A stretch of DNA of 64,000 bases, from the NCBI RefSeq assembly GCF_025264645.1, contig NZ_CP073696.1:4774001-4838000 (forward strand). The letters run 5' to 3'. Shown here in pieces: positions 47,758 through 56,855 of this stretch (position 1 is its first letter; each line of letters begins with the position of its first letter). The stretch comes from Edaphobacter lichenicola. GTDB lineage: Bacteria > Acidobacteriota > Terriglobia > Terriglobales > Acidobacteriaceae. The notes under the pieces are model-generated. The model was not told where the DNA came from. It worked only from the letters and a program-made list of their open reading frames with translations, and did no database searches. The position numbers and the translations under genes are program-made.

Positions 47758-48117
47758 GGGACCGTTTAGCCACAAGAGGGGAGCTCCGGCTCCCCTCTTT
47801 TACTTGGTTTACACTCGAGCCTGATCTTCTATGTGTCGCCTGCACACAGTCGCCTTATTGCTTTCTCCCCTCACTCTTGCAGTGTTGACATCATCGTTTG
47901 CGTGGCGCAGCCACCGTCACCAGTTGCTGCTGGTGCAGCCTGCGTCTGTGGCGTTGGTGCAGAAGAAAGCAACGCCACACACCACAGTTTGTTGGGCAGG
48001 CATATCGGTCGTGAGGCGGAGCCGAGGATGCCAGTCGTGAGATCCAGATTACGCGGAAGATACAGGCAGCGAGTGAACCCAAGATAGAGACGGTTCGCTA
48101 GAAATGCAGGGGCCATT
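47758..48117. other. intergenic region after the TonB receptor
   Basis: Apart from the terminator at 47774-47801, about 315 bp remain before the multihaem gene. Short ORFs are present on both strands but none has a good start site or recognisable protein. A TTGACA at 47885-47890 has no matching -10. The promoter of the redox cluster should lie here but was not identified. Confidence 0.45.
47774..47801 (+). terminator. Rho-independent terminator of the TonB receptor gene
   Basis: A nine-pair stem GAGGGGAGC (47776-47784) / GCTCCCCTC (47789-47797), extended by AA/TT, with a TCCG loop and followed by a T-rich tail, 17 bp after the receptor stop codon. Confidence 0.9.
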
Positions 48118-49917
48118 TTGCCGAGGAAGTTGCCAACCGGATGTGCATCTCAGGGTGATGGGTATCCACATTCCTGTGATGGCCGGTTGCCAAAGAGCTC
48201 AGGAGTTCTAAAAGGGTCGCTGCGAGGTGTCGGGCGCTTAACCTTCGCGCTCTCTATCGCTGCGCTGGCCTACGGGATTGTTTGTGCTTTGACCGATCTT
48301 TCGGTGCGGGCCTCTGCCGCCCCTGAAGCACACCCGATCACGGCCGCACTTTCTTCTAACCCTGATGCCGTCTGCGCTGGTTGTCATCAAAACATTTACG
48401 AGACGTATGAACGGACGCCGATGGCGAAGGGGAGCGGGACAGCTGTTTCAGGACTGTTGGAAGCGGGCTTTCTGCACGCCGCTTCCGGAGTGCGTTACAG
48501 TATTTTTTTGCGAGATGGCAAGGCCTGGATGTCTTATGACCGCGACCGTGAACCGTTATTGCACGGAGAGAAGCAGCTTATGTATTTTGTCGGTTCAGGA
48601 CATCGCGGACGTACGTATCTTTATCAGGTCGAGGGCCAGTGGTTTGAGATTCCTATCAACTACTACGGCAAAAAACAGCTGTGGGATATGGCGCCAAACT
48701 ATAGTGCAACGAAGACTATGCCGGATGCTCTGCCTGTGGATTCGAACTGTCTTCACTGTCATGCAACGGCGGTGCAGATGGCGCTCCCTGAGGCTCGTAA
48801 CAAGTATGAGGGGGTACCATTTCAGCAAGGCGGAGTTGGATGCACGGCGTGCCATGGAGATTCGTCACGGCATCTGGCCGAAAAGGGGCGTGGCCCGATC
48901 GTCAATCCGGCGAAGCTGACGCCAGCCAGGAGAGATAGTACCTGCCTTCAGTGCCATCTTGAGGGGGACGTAGCGATTTATCGTGCGGGCACATCGCTTG
49001 CTCAGTTTCATGCAGGCGAAGATCTCGCAGACTATGCAGTGTATTTTGTGAAGGCAAGCGCAGAGTTGGGAGGTGGGCGGGCGACTAGTCAGTACGAAGC
49101 TCTTTTGCGAAGCGCGTGCAAGGTTGCGAGCGGCGACAAACTAACGTGTACGACCTGCCACGACCCGCATAGCTCACCAAGCGCAGAGGAACGTGTCAGC
49201 TACTTTCGTGGGAGATGCCTGACGTGTCACACGAGTCCTAAAATTGCGACCATGCACCATCCAGAGGAGAAAGATTGTGCGGTATGCCATATGCCTACTC
49301 GTGCGACTACGGACATCTCCCATGAACAGGCGACAGACCACAATATTCAGCGTCGGCCAGCGCCTACGGCAGCGATGCGATTTACAGATCTCGCAGAGTC
49401 TACTGAGTTGGTGCCGGTGGGCAATGTTTCAGTTGGAGACAGAGAACTAGGACTGGCCTATGCGCAACTTGCCGAGCATGGCGATCGTGTGGCAGCGACG
49501 AAGGCGATCCGTTTACTGGCAAAGGCAGAAAAAGATGGGCACAACGATGCGCAGGTGCACACGCAACTAGGACTTCTTCAGCAGATGTCTGGTGATAGGG
49601 AAGATGCTCGCAGAGAGTATATGGACGCTTTGCAGAAGAATCCGTACGATGTGCCTGTGCTGGGAGATCTTGCTGTTCTAGATGCGTCTTCCGGAGGTGT
49701 TGAAGAGGCGATAGCCCTATTGCAGCGTGCGGTTGACGCCGATCCAAGTCAGATGGCATCCGGCCTAAACCTTGCATTCATCGAGTGCAAATTGGGTGAC
49801 AAGAAGAAAGCGCTGGAGATTCTGGTGGGTCTTTCGCGGTTCAACCCAGACGATCCGACGGTTCGCACGTTTTTGACTTCCGGAACTTATGCGGGGCAGC
49901 GATGCGAGCTTCGCTAA
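48118..49917 (+). CDS. seven-haem cytochrome c with C-terminal TPR domain
   Basis: A 599-residue exported protein. A hydrophobic segment at about 41-58 is a signal anchor. Seven CxxCH sites follow at C86, C211, C242, C276, C344, C367 and C387, of the multihaem cytochrome/perchlorate-reductase-like group (e.g. CHGDSSRHLAEKGRGPIVNP). TPR repeats occupy about 425-590. The start is a TTG with AGGGG six bases upstream; other in-frame TTGs exist. It begins the plus-strand redox cluster and differs in domain order details from the five-haem protein at 24452-26674. Confidence 0.85.
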   Translation: MPRKLPTGCASQGDGYPHSCDGRLPKSSGVLKGSLRGVGRLTFALSIAALAYGIVCALTDLSVRASAAPEAHPITAALSSNPDAVCAGCHQNIYETYERTPMAKGSGTAVSGLLEAGFLHAASGVRYSIFLRDGKAWMSYDRDREPLLHGEKQLMYFVGSGHRGRTYLYQVEGQWFEIPINYYGKKQLWDMAPNYSATKTMPDALPVDSNCLHCHATAVQMALPEARNKYEGVPFQQGGVGCTACHGDSSRHLAEKGRGPIVNPAKLTPARRDSTCLQCHLEGDVAIYRAGTSLAQFHAGEDLADYAVYFVKASAELGGGRATSQYEALLRSACKVASGDKLTCTTCHDPHSSPSAEERVSYFRGRCLTCHTSPKIATMHHPEEKDCAVCHMPTRATTDISHEQATDHNIQRRPAPTAAMRFTDLAESTELVPVGNVSVGDRELGLAYAQLAEHGDRVAATKAIRLLAKAEKDGHNDAQVHTQLGLLQQMSGDREDARREYMDALQKNPYDVPVLGDLAVLDASSGGVEEAIALLQRAVDADPSQMASGLNLAFIECKLGDKKKALEILVGLSRFNPDDPTVRTFLTSGTYAGQRCELR

Positions 49918-49997
49918 AGGTGGTGTACGAACTGCTTGCTCTCTTCAACCGGAGACTTTTGTCTGACCTATTTAAGATATTGTCTACTCGAAGCGTT

Positions 49998-50597
49998 ATG
50001 CGCCGATTGTTTTTGAGTCGATCTACTCTGGCTTGCGCGCTGCTCGTCGCGCCTTTGTGTCGCGCGCAACGAGTGCCGACAGTGTATGGGTATAACACGA
50101 ATGGCCAGCCTGTGACGCGTCTTGCCTCCTCCGGAACGGAAGCGATTGTTCTCTTTTTCGTCGCATCGGACTGTCCCATCTCGAATCGCTACATCCCGGA
50201 GATACGAAGTCTCGAAGAGAAGTTTGCAGCGCAGCATGTTGTGTTTTGGCTCGTCTATCCCAATGTTGGTGAGACTTCGAGTGGCGTTCGTCAGCATGAA
50301 GCTGCTTACGGATCTGAAGAACATATCCTGCTTGATCCTGACCATCGACTTGTAGCTTTCGCGCATGCAAAGCTGACTCCTGAGTCGGCGATTCTTGTTC
50401 CAGAGCATTCAGACGCTGAAACTTTTCGTACCGTCTATCACGGACGCATCGACGATCGCTATGTGCAGTTCGGACACGAGCGGCCGAAGGCAACGCAGCA
50501 CGATCTGGAGCGAGCGATCGGCGATGTTCTTCAACACCGTAGTGTGGAGCAGCCAAATGGACCGGCGGTCGGCTGCGGAATTATAGGGCGCCCATGA
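49998..50597 (+). CDS. redoxin-like (thioredoxin-fold) exported protein
   Basis: A 199-residue protein with a signal peptide (MRRLFLSRSTLACALLVAPL). The redoxin core reads AIVLFFVASDCPISNRYIPEI, with a single Cys59 and no CxxC. Later come HHILLDPDH-like strands and a C-terminal GRIDDRYVQFG loop. The DCPISNRYIPEI motif is common in Planctomycetota and Acidobacteriota redoxins next to copper monooxygenase-like genes. The frame opens at ATG 49902, overlapping the preceding gene, but 49998 gives a proper leader. Its stop overlaps the ATG of the next gene (ATGA). A peroxidatic or copper-related role is possible. Confidence 0.78.
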   Translation: MRRLFLSRSTLACALLVAPLCRAQRVPTVYGYNTNGQPVTRLASSGTEAIVLFFVASDCPISNRYIPEIRSLEEKFAAQHVVFWLVYPNVGETSSGVRQHEAAYGSEEHILLDPDHRLVAFAHAKLTPESAILVPEHSDAETFRTVYHGRIDDRYVQFGHERPKATQHDLERAIGDVLQHRSVEQPNGPAVGCGIIGRP

Positions 50598-52807
50598 CGT
50601 GTCCTGAGGCGAGATATCTCTCTTCTGGACTGTTAGGGATTGTCGCGCTTGCGACACTTTCTGGTCAGCTGCCGCACTCGCATGTTCAGGCCGCAGCGGC
50701 TCCGATTACTTTCAACCGACAGATTGCACCCATCTTTTATAAGCAATGCAGCGGCTGCCATCATCCTGGAGGCTCTGGTCCTTTCAGTCTTCTCTCCTAC
50801 GCGGATGCGAAGCGTTGGGGAACCCAGATACGAACCGTTACACAGACTCGATACATGCCACCCTGGCTGCCTGAGCCTGGCTTTGGCAACTTCGCGGATA
50901 GCCGACGTCTGTCTGATGAAGATGTGGCGCTCATCAAGGCGTGGGTCGAAGCCGGTATGCCCGAAGGCGATGCGAAGGATACCCCTGCGCCGCCTGTCTT
51001 TTCGAAGGAGTGGCAGCTTGGAACGCCGGATCTTATCTTGAAGGCGACATCGGAGATGCAGGTTCCCGCGTCCGGCACCGATCTCTTTCGCAACTTCATT
51101 CTGCCTGTTCCGATTACGGAGACCAAATACATCCGTGCGATGGAGATCAGACCGGGAGCACCACAGGTGGTTCATCATGCGAATGTACTGATCGATAGGA
51201 CTGCTTCGTTGCGACGTAAACACCCGACCGATTGGGAGCAGGGAGTTCCTGGGATGGAGCTTACCGTCGATTCGGGTGATTCGTTCGATCCTGATAGCCA
51301 CTTTCTCTTCTGGAAGCCGGACTCTCCCGCGTTGATCGAACCGAAGGGTATGCCCTGGCGGCTTGATCCTGGCAACGATTTGATCCTCAACATGCATTTG
51401 AAACCCAGCGGGAAGCCAGAAAGTCTCCAGGCTACTGTGGGACTTTATTTTGCTGACAAGCCTGCTGTGGCGCATCCTATGCTTTTGCAGCTTGAGCACG
51501 ATGGGGCGATTGATATTCCAGCGGGCGATGCGGCATTTGTTATTGAAGATCAACTCAAGCTTCCCATCGATGTCGATGTTCTAGGCGTCTATCCGCATGC
51601 TCATTATCTTGGCAAGAAGCTTGAAGGCTACGCGGTATTGCCGAACGGAGAAAAGAGGTGGCTCATTCTGATTCGTGACTGGGATATCGATCGTCAGTCG
51701 GTCTATCGTTTCCAATCGCCAATTTTTCTCCCGAAGAATAGTGTTCTCCATATGCGCTACATGTACGACAACTCAAAGGAGAACATCCGCAACCCGAATA
51801 GTCCGCCGATACGAGTGAAGGCGGGGAATCGATCTGTGGATGAGATGGGGCATCTTTGGCTGCAGGTTTTGCCTCGAACTTCTCCGCATGCAAGTGACGA
51901 TGCTCGCCTCGCACTGGAGCAGGCCTGGATGGAGAATAACTTGCGGAAAGACCCTGATGACCATCTTGCGCTCTATAACCTTGCGTCGGTGGAGATGGTT
52001 CGAGGTGACTATGCGCCTGCCGCTGCTCTCTATCAACGGGTACTTACGCGGTCACCGGATGATGTTCGTACCATGACTGCTCTTGGAGCGGCGCTCGATG
52101 GGGAGGGTAAGTGGCAGCAGGCACAGGTCGAATATCAAAAAGCGCTGACGGTCGACCCGGAGAATGTCGATGCGCACTTTGACCTTGCGCATCTTGATTT
52201 CAAGCACAGCAACTACTCGGAGGCTGAACAGGAGTATCGTCGCGTGCTCGAGGAGAGCCCTAACGATGCTTTGGCGCATAATGAGCTGGGGGGCGTGCTC
52301 GCGGCAGTCAACAGGTCAGGAGATGCGCAGCGTGAGTTTGAGACAGCGATTGCAATCTCTCCCGATAACTTCGATGCCCTGTATAACCTCGCTGGGATTG
52401 AAGCGGAAAATCATAACCTGCCTCGCGCCGGGGAGTTGTTGGAGCGGGCGCTCAAGCAGAAAGATGACGCGGATGCTCATCAGCTTCTCGGAAGTGTCTA
52501 TGCTCAATCCGGAAAACTTGCGGATGCGCTGGACCAGTTCAAGGCAGTACCGCGTTTGCGTCCGAACGATGCTGTGGCGCACCGTCAGCTCGCTCAGCTC
52601 TATGCACAGATGGGGCAACTACCTGATGCGATCGGCGAGCAGAATGCGGTGTTAGGACTGGAGCCGAAGAATGCAGATGATTGGAATAATCTGGGGGTGT
52701 TGCATGCTCGCAACGGCGATACCGCGACGGCCCGTAAGGACTTTGAGCGTTCCTTAGCCCTTAATCCTCAGCACGCAGCGGCTCGAGCGAACCTGGCTCG
52801 TCTTTGA
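50594..52807 (+). CDS. cytochrome c - copper monooxygenase-like (PHM fold) - TPR fusion
   Basis: A 737-residue exported protein. The haem site is C52SGC55H56. About 160-430 resembles copper type II ascorbate-dependent monooxygenases. Candidate ligands can be aligned with peptidylglycine monooxygenase: the His pair 194/195 in VVHHANV, His268 in LNMHLKPSG, His335/His337 in YPHAHYLG, and Met418 in VDEMGHLW. TPR repeats fill about 450-735. All ligand types are kept, so the copper site may be functional, with the cytochrome domain delivering electrons in place of ascorbate; that is inference. The start overlaps the redoxin stop. Confidence 0.82.
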   Translation: MTCPEARYLSSGLLGIVALATLSGQLPHSHVQAAAAPITFNRQIAPIFYKQCSGCHHPGGSGPFSLLSYADAKRWGTQIRTVTQTRYMPPWLPEPGFGNFADSRRLSDEDVALIKAWVEAGMPEGDAKDTPAPPVFSKEWQLGTPDLILKATSEMQVPASGTDLFRNFILPVPITETKYIRAMEIRPGAPQVVHHANVLIDRTASLRRKHPTDWEQGVPGMELTVDSGDSFDPDSHFLFWKPDSPALIEPKGMPWRLDPGNDLILNMHLKPSGKPESLQATVGLYFADKPAVAHPMLLQLEHDGAIDIPAGDAAFVIEDQLKLPIDVDVLGVYPHAHYLGKKLEGYAVLPNGEKRWLILIRDWDIDRQSVYRFQSPIFLPKNSVLHMRYMYDNSKENIRNPNSPPIRVKAGNRSVDEMGHLWLQVLPRTSPHASDDARLALEQAWMENNLRKDPDDHLALYNLASVEMVRGDYAPAAALYQRVLTRSPDDVRTMTALGAALDGEGKWQQAQVEYQKALTVDPENVDAHFDLAHLDFKHSNYSEAEQEYRRVLEESPNDALAHNELGGVLAAVNRSGDAQREFETAIAISPDNFDALYNLAGIEAENHNLPRAGELLERALKQKDDADAHQLLGSVYAQSGKLADALDQFKAVPRLRPNDAVAHRQLAQLYAQMGQLPDAIGEQNAVLGLEPKNADDWNNLGVLHARNGDTATARKDFERSLALNPQHAAARANLARL

Positions 52808-52904
52808 CTGTTGAAGGAACGTCTGTAGTGAGAGTTGTAGTTCTTGATGGTCTTGGCGAAGGGCAGATAAAGATTCGGATAGATACGATTGTCTCTGGAA
52901 CAAC

Positions 52905-54683
52905 ATGGATAAACTTCGGCAAAACGGGCTTGTGGCTGTGAATGCAGGGCTCGTTGCATTGATGGCTCTCACGACGGTTGCGCATTCGCAAGAGCCTTCG
53001 GCAGCGTTGAAAAAAGCCGATGCAGCCTACCGTGCGGGACAGGCTGCCCTGGCTCAAAGAGATCTGAGTTCGGCTCAAGCTGACTTCGAGCAGGTAGTGC
53101 AGCTTGCGCCACAGGCTGAACAAGGACACAGTGCTCTTGGCGCAGTGTTGGTCAACCATGGACGCTTGAAAGAAGGCATTCAAGAACTTGAAAAAGCGCT
53201 TGCGATCAAGGCCAGTGACAGCGCGGCTCAAACGAATCTTGCATTGGCGTACGAACAGATCGGGTCTCCCGAAAAGGCTCTTCCACTTTTTTCCAGACTC
53301 GAAGCTGATGCACATTTGCATGGACGTACATTGCCGCCATACGTTTTAGTGGGGTATGCCTATTCGCTCGCTGCGACGCAAAAGACTGGCCCGGCCATCA
53401 CGAAGATGAAAGCCGCTCTCGCAACAGAGCCGCAGAGTGCGGAGTTACACGATGAACTCGGTTCGCTGTATGCGCAACAAAAGAATTGGACACCGGCTCA
53501 GAGTGAATTTGCAACGGCGGTTCGTTTGAATTCGAGCCTGGCGGTTGCCCATTTGCATCTTGGTCTTGCGATGGAGGCCCAGGGAGAGAAGGATGGGCTC
53601 ACGGAGCTGGCGCGGGCATCGCAGCTGGCACCACAGGATGAAGTGATTGCTATAGAGTACGGCAAAGCTCTCGCGGCCAGCGGGCAAGATGAGCAGGCAA
53701 TAACGCTCTTAAAACATGTGTTGGAAGTAGATCCCGAATCCACTGCGGCCACGTATCAACTTGCACTTGCGTTACAGCGCTCCAACAACGTGCAGGAGGC
53801 AATTTCGCTTCTGAAAAAAGTTGTGGCAGCGGAGCCGAACAATGCTGATGCAATGACGAATCTGGGGATGGCTCTGTGCCAGGCGCAACTTGCAAAAGAT
53901 GCGGTTCCGGTGCTGCAGCGAGCGGTTGCCCTCGCGCCTGAGAGCGTAACAGCGCATCAAGATCTTGCCGCAGCGTATGTGCAGCTGAGTCAGTTTGGTG
54001 ATGCGGTGTCTGAATTGCACCAGGCGATCAAGCTCGCGCCCGATCAACCTCAGCTGCATTACAACCTTGGTCTGGCGTTCAAGATGCAGGACGATGCCGC
54101 ACAGGCGATACCTGAGTTGCAGATAGCGGAGAGACTTGATTCGTCTGCGCCTGAAGCCCCTTATCTGCTAGGCGTGCTTTATATGCAGACAGGGCGCTAT
54201 GAGGATGCGGCGCGAGAGATGGATCTCTCTTTAAAACTGCGCCCAGAAAATGGAGATGGCTGGGCCGCGCTGGGCAGCGTTTACGACAAGCTCAATAGGC
54301 CGGCGGAGGCCACATCCGCATTGCGTGAGGCCATCCATCAACTTCCGAATCAACCTGACCCACACTTGACACTCGCTGCTGTTCTGACCAAACAGAACCA
54401 ACCAGCGGAGGCCGCCGCCGAGCGGAAGAAGGCTGCCGATCTGATGCGCAGCAACATGAATCGTCAACGTGCTGAGGTCGCGACGAACGCCGGAAACTCG
54501 CAGTTACGGAGTGGAGACGTGGAGGGATCTGTTACTCAGTTTCGAGATGCTTTGAGTTACGACGCAAACTATCCTGAAGCGCATTTGGGGCTGGCAGATG
54601 CTTTTGATCGGCTAGGAAAGACGGTTGAGGCTGCGGCAGAACGTCAGAAGGCCGAAGCTGCAAAGGCTGCGGCAAATCAGTAG
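52905..54683 (+). CDS. secreted TPR-repeat protein C
   Basis: A 592-residue protein with a signal peptide (ending VAHSQE) and about 15 TPR-like repeats over its length. It is homologous to the TPR protein at 31360-33195, including the shared C-terminal DAFDRLG segment. It sits immediately before a CRTAC1 gene, repeating the gene order of the minus-strand cluster. Likely an exported scaffold for the cluster proteins. Confidence 0.88.
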   Translation: MDKLRQNGLVAVNAGLVALMALTTVAHSQEPSAALKKADAAYRAGQAALAQRDLSSAQADFEQVVQLAPQAEQGHSALGAVLVNHGRLKEGIQELEKALAIKASDSAAQTNLALAYEQIGSPEKALPLFSRLEADAHLHGRTLPPYVLVGYAYSLAATQKTGPAITKMKAALATEPQSAELHDELGSLYAQQKNWTPAQSEFATAVRLNSSLAVAHLHLGLAMEAQGEKDGLTELARASQLAPQDEVIAIEYGKALAASGQDEQAITLLKHVLEVDPESTAATYQLALALQRSNNVQEAISLLKKVVAAEPNNADAMTNLGMALCQAQLAKDAVPVLQRAVALAPESVTAHQDLAAAYVQLSQFGDAVSELHQAIKLAPDQPQLHYNLGLAFKMQDDAAQAIPELQIAERLDSSAPEAPYLLGVLYMQTGRYEDAAREMDLSLKLRPENGDGWAALGSVYDKLNRPAEATSALREAIHQLPNQPDPHLTLAAVLTKQNQPAEAAAERKKAADLMRSNMNRQRAEVATNAGNSQLRSGDVEGSVTQFRDALSYDANYPEAHLGLADAFDRLGKTVEAAAERQKAEAAKAAANQ

Positions 54684-54910
54684 CCTTGTGCACGTCGAGG
54701 CAGTGTTTGGTGGGGAGATAGTGCGTATACATAGATTTAAGTCGTTCGTTATAATTCGGCGCACGGATTCTTAGTAAGGAATGTAGTAAGAAGTACTGCA
54801 GTTATTCGAAAATCTATGGCGCGGTATCTTCCTTTGGCGTGAACTTCGAAGAAGCGTACGGGGCGTTTTAATACCATGACTCATGCCGCCGATGCTGGAT
54901 TAGAGCGATC

Positions 54911-56803
54911 TTGAAAAGAATATTGACACCATTGAACCGCCGCAAATTTATTCGGTCACTGAGCCGCACTGCGTTAGTGCTCCCATTCGCGGATATTTTG
55001 GCATTGGCCTCGCCATTGCAGCAAGCGCCTGCACCTCAGAAAGGCATTGGGCCGCAGGAACGCAGTTACGATGCGAAGCCTGCATCGCCACCTCCGGGAG
55101 AGAAGTCTCCGATTGAAGATATTCCTCTTGGAGTTAGCTTTCTTGATGTGGCGAAGGAATCCGGCCTAACCAGTAAGACGATCTATGGCGCGGAAGGTAA
55201 GAATAAGTACTTGCTGGAGACTACGGGCTGTGGACTGGCATTTTATGACTATGACAACGACGGCTGGCTGGATCTTTTTATGGTCAACGGTTGGAGGCTG
55301 GATGGCTTTCCCAAGGGACAGGAGCCGCGATGTCATCTGTTCAAGAACAACCGCGATGGAACTTTCACGGATGTAACTACTGGTTCAGGACTGGAACATA
55401 AGACAGGCTGGGGGCAGGCGTGCTGTGTTGGAGACTACAACAACGATGGCAATGATGATTTATTTGTAACCTACTATGGCCAGAATGCCCTTTACCGTAA
55501 CAATGGCAATGGAACCTTTACGGATGTCACGCAACAGGCAGGTCTTACTCAGCCAGGGCCAAAGATTCGCTGGAATACCGGTTGTACTTTTGTGGATTAT
55601 GACCGCGACGGACATCTCGATCTCTTTGTCGCAAACTACGTCGACTTTGATTTAAAGACAGCACCTCTGCCGGAGGACGGCCCGTGCACTTATAAGGGAA
55701 TGCTTGTTGCTTGCGGGCCTCCGGGACTGCCTGGTGGGAGAAATATCCTGTACCACAACAACGGGGATGGTACCTTCGCCGACGTCAGTGAGAAGTCGGG
55801 AATGTGGACCGCAGTTGGGACTTATGGTCTGAGTGTTGCTGCCTCGGATCTAGACAACGATGGGTGGCCTGATATCTATGTTGCGAACGATTCTGCGCCG
55901 GCGACGCTCTATCTCAACCAAAAGGATGGGACCTTCCGCGACATTGCGATTGAAGCCGGGGCAGCACTTTCGGCGGAGGCCAAACCGCAGGCGGGCATGG
56001 GTGTATCGATTGGCGACTACAGCCATAGCGGCAATCTCGACATCGTAAAGACGAACTTCGCTGGCGATACCGATTCGCTTTATACGAACATGGGCGATGC
56101 AACGTTTGAAGACCACACCTATCCGAGTGGGCTGGGTGAGAATACCAGGCTACTGGGGTGGGGCGTCGGCTTCTTCGATATGGACAATGATGGCTGGCTC
56201 GATATTCTTATGTCGAATGGTCACGTCTATCCAGAGGTTGATAAGTCGAAGGCTGATCTGAAGTATGCAGAGCACAAATATCTCTATCGCAATCTGCGCA
56301 ATGGACGCTTCCAGGATGTTACGAACAAGGGTGGCCCAGGCATTCTTGAGGATGCCGCTGCTCGCGGCTGCGCGTTCGGAGACTATGACAACGATGGTGA
56401 TATAGATATTGTCGTCAACTGCATCAATGCTGTACCGCAACTCTTGCGCTGCGACTCAACTCTGAACCGCAACTGGATCAAGATAAAGCTTGTGGGAGTA
56501 AAGTCGAATCGTTCCGGGATAGGTAGCCGCGTCATTGTCACAGCGACTACGACACCGGATGCAACGAAGCCGTCAAAACAGCTGGAGGAGTTACGAAGCG
56601 GGGGAAGTTACTTCTCGCAGAATGATATGCGTCTGCACTTCGGTCTTGATCAGGCCAAGAAGGTGGATGTAGTTGAGATACGGTGGCTGAGTGGGCAGGT
56701 GGATCAACTTAAGAATCTTGATGTGAACCAGCTTTACGTGATTCAAGAAGGTGGAAAGATTCTTAAAGCTGGCCCACTCAAGCCGGCCAAGAAGCAGGCA
56801 TAA
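54911..56803 (+). CDS. CRTAC1-family protein C, Tat-type signal
   Basis: A 630-residue FG-GAP plus ASPIC/UnbV protein, very similar throughout to the product at 29292-31187. It begins with a TTG start, MKRILTPLNRRKFIRSLSRTALVL, a twin-arginine signal. Calcium-loop propeller repeats follow (DYDNDGWLDLF, NNDGNDDLF), then the ASPIC domain with SNRSGIGSRV, MRLHFGLD and IRWLSGQVDQL. Preceded by a 227-bp gap with a perfect TATAAT at 54750-54755 but no -35, so a separate promoter is possible. Tat export implies the protein folds or gains a cofactor before secretion. Confidence 0.9.
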   Translation: MKRILTPLNRRKFIRSLSRTALVLPFADILALASPLQQAPAPQKGIGPQERSYDAKPASPPPGEKSPIEDIPLGVSFLDVAKESGLTSKTIYGAEGKNKYLLETTGCGLAFYDYDNDGWLDLFMVNGWRLDGFPKGQEPRCHLFKNNRDGTFTDVTTGSGLEHKTGWGQACCVGDYNNDGNDDLFVTYYGQNALYRNNGNGTFTDVTQQAGLTQPGPKIRWNTGCTFVDYDRDGHLDLFVANYVDFDLKTAPLPEDGPCTYKGMLVACGPPGLPGGRNILYHNNGDGTFADVSEKSGMWTAVGTYGLSVAASDLDNDGWPDIYVANDSAPATLYLNQKDGTFRDIAIEAGAALSAEAKPQAGMGVSIGDYSHSGNLDIVKTNFAGDTDSLYTNMGDATFEDHTYPSGLGENTRLLGWGVGFFDMDNDGWLDILMSNGHVYPEVDKSKADLKYAEHKYLYRNLRNGRFQDVTNKGGPGILEDAAARGCAFGDYDNDGDIDIVVNCINAVPQLLRCDSTLNRNWIKIKLVGVKSNRSGIGSRVIVTATTTPDATKPSKQLEELRSGGSYFSQNDMRLHFGLDQAKKVDVVEIRWLSGQVDQLKNLDVNQLYVIQEGGKILKAGPLKPAKKQA

Positions 56804-56817
56804 AGTAGTGAGCGATA

Positions 56818-56845
56818 TTGCTCAGGCCTGGCTGGCGCCGAGCAA
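56818..56845. other. hairpin between convergent genes
   Basis: TTGCTC-A-GGC pairs with GCC-GAGCAA around a nine-base loop (one bulged base). It lies between the converging CRTAC1 and lipoprotein genes and may end transcription, but no T-run follows it directly on either strand. Confidence 0.3.
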
Positions 56846-56855
56846 CAAGGTATAT

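Noticed and set aside
47831..48040. 69-codon ORF with a hydrophobic N-terminus after the TonB receptor
   Set aside because: The leader-like stretch is followed by sequence with no protein character; overlapping frames on both strands are equally long.
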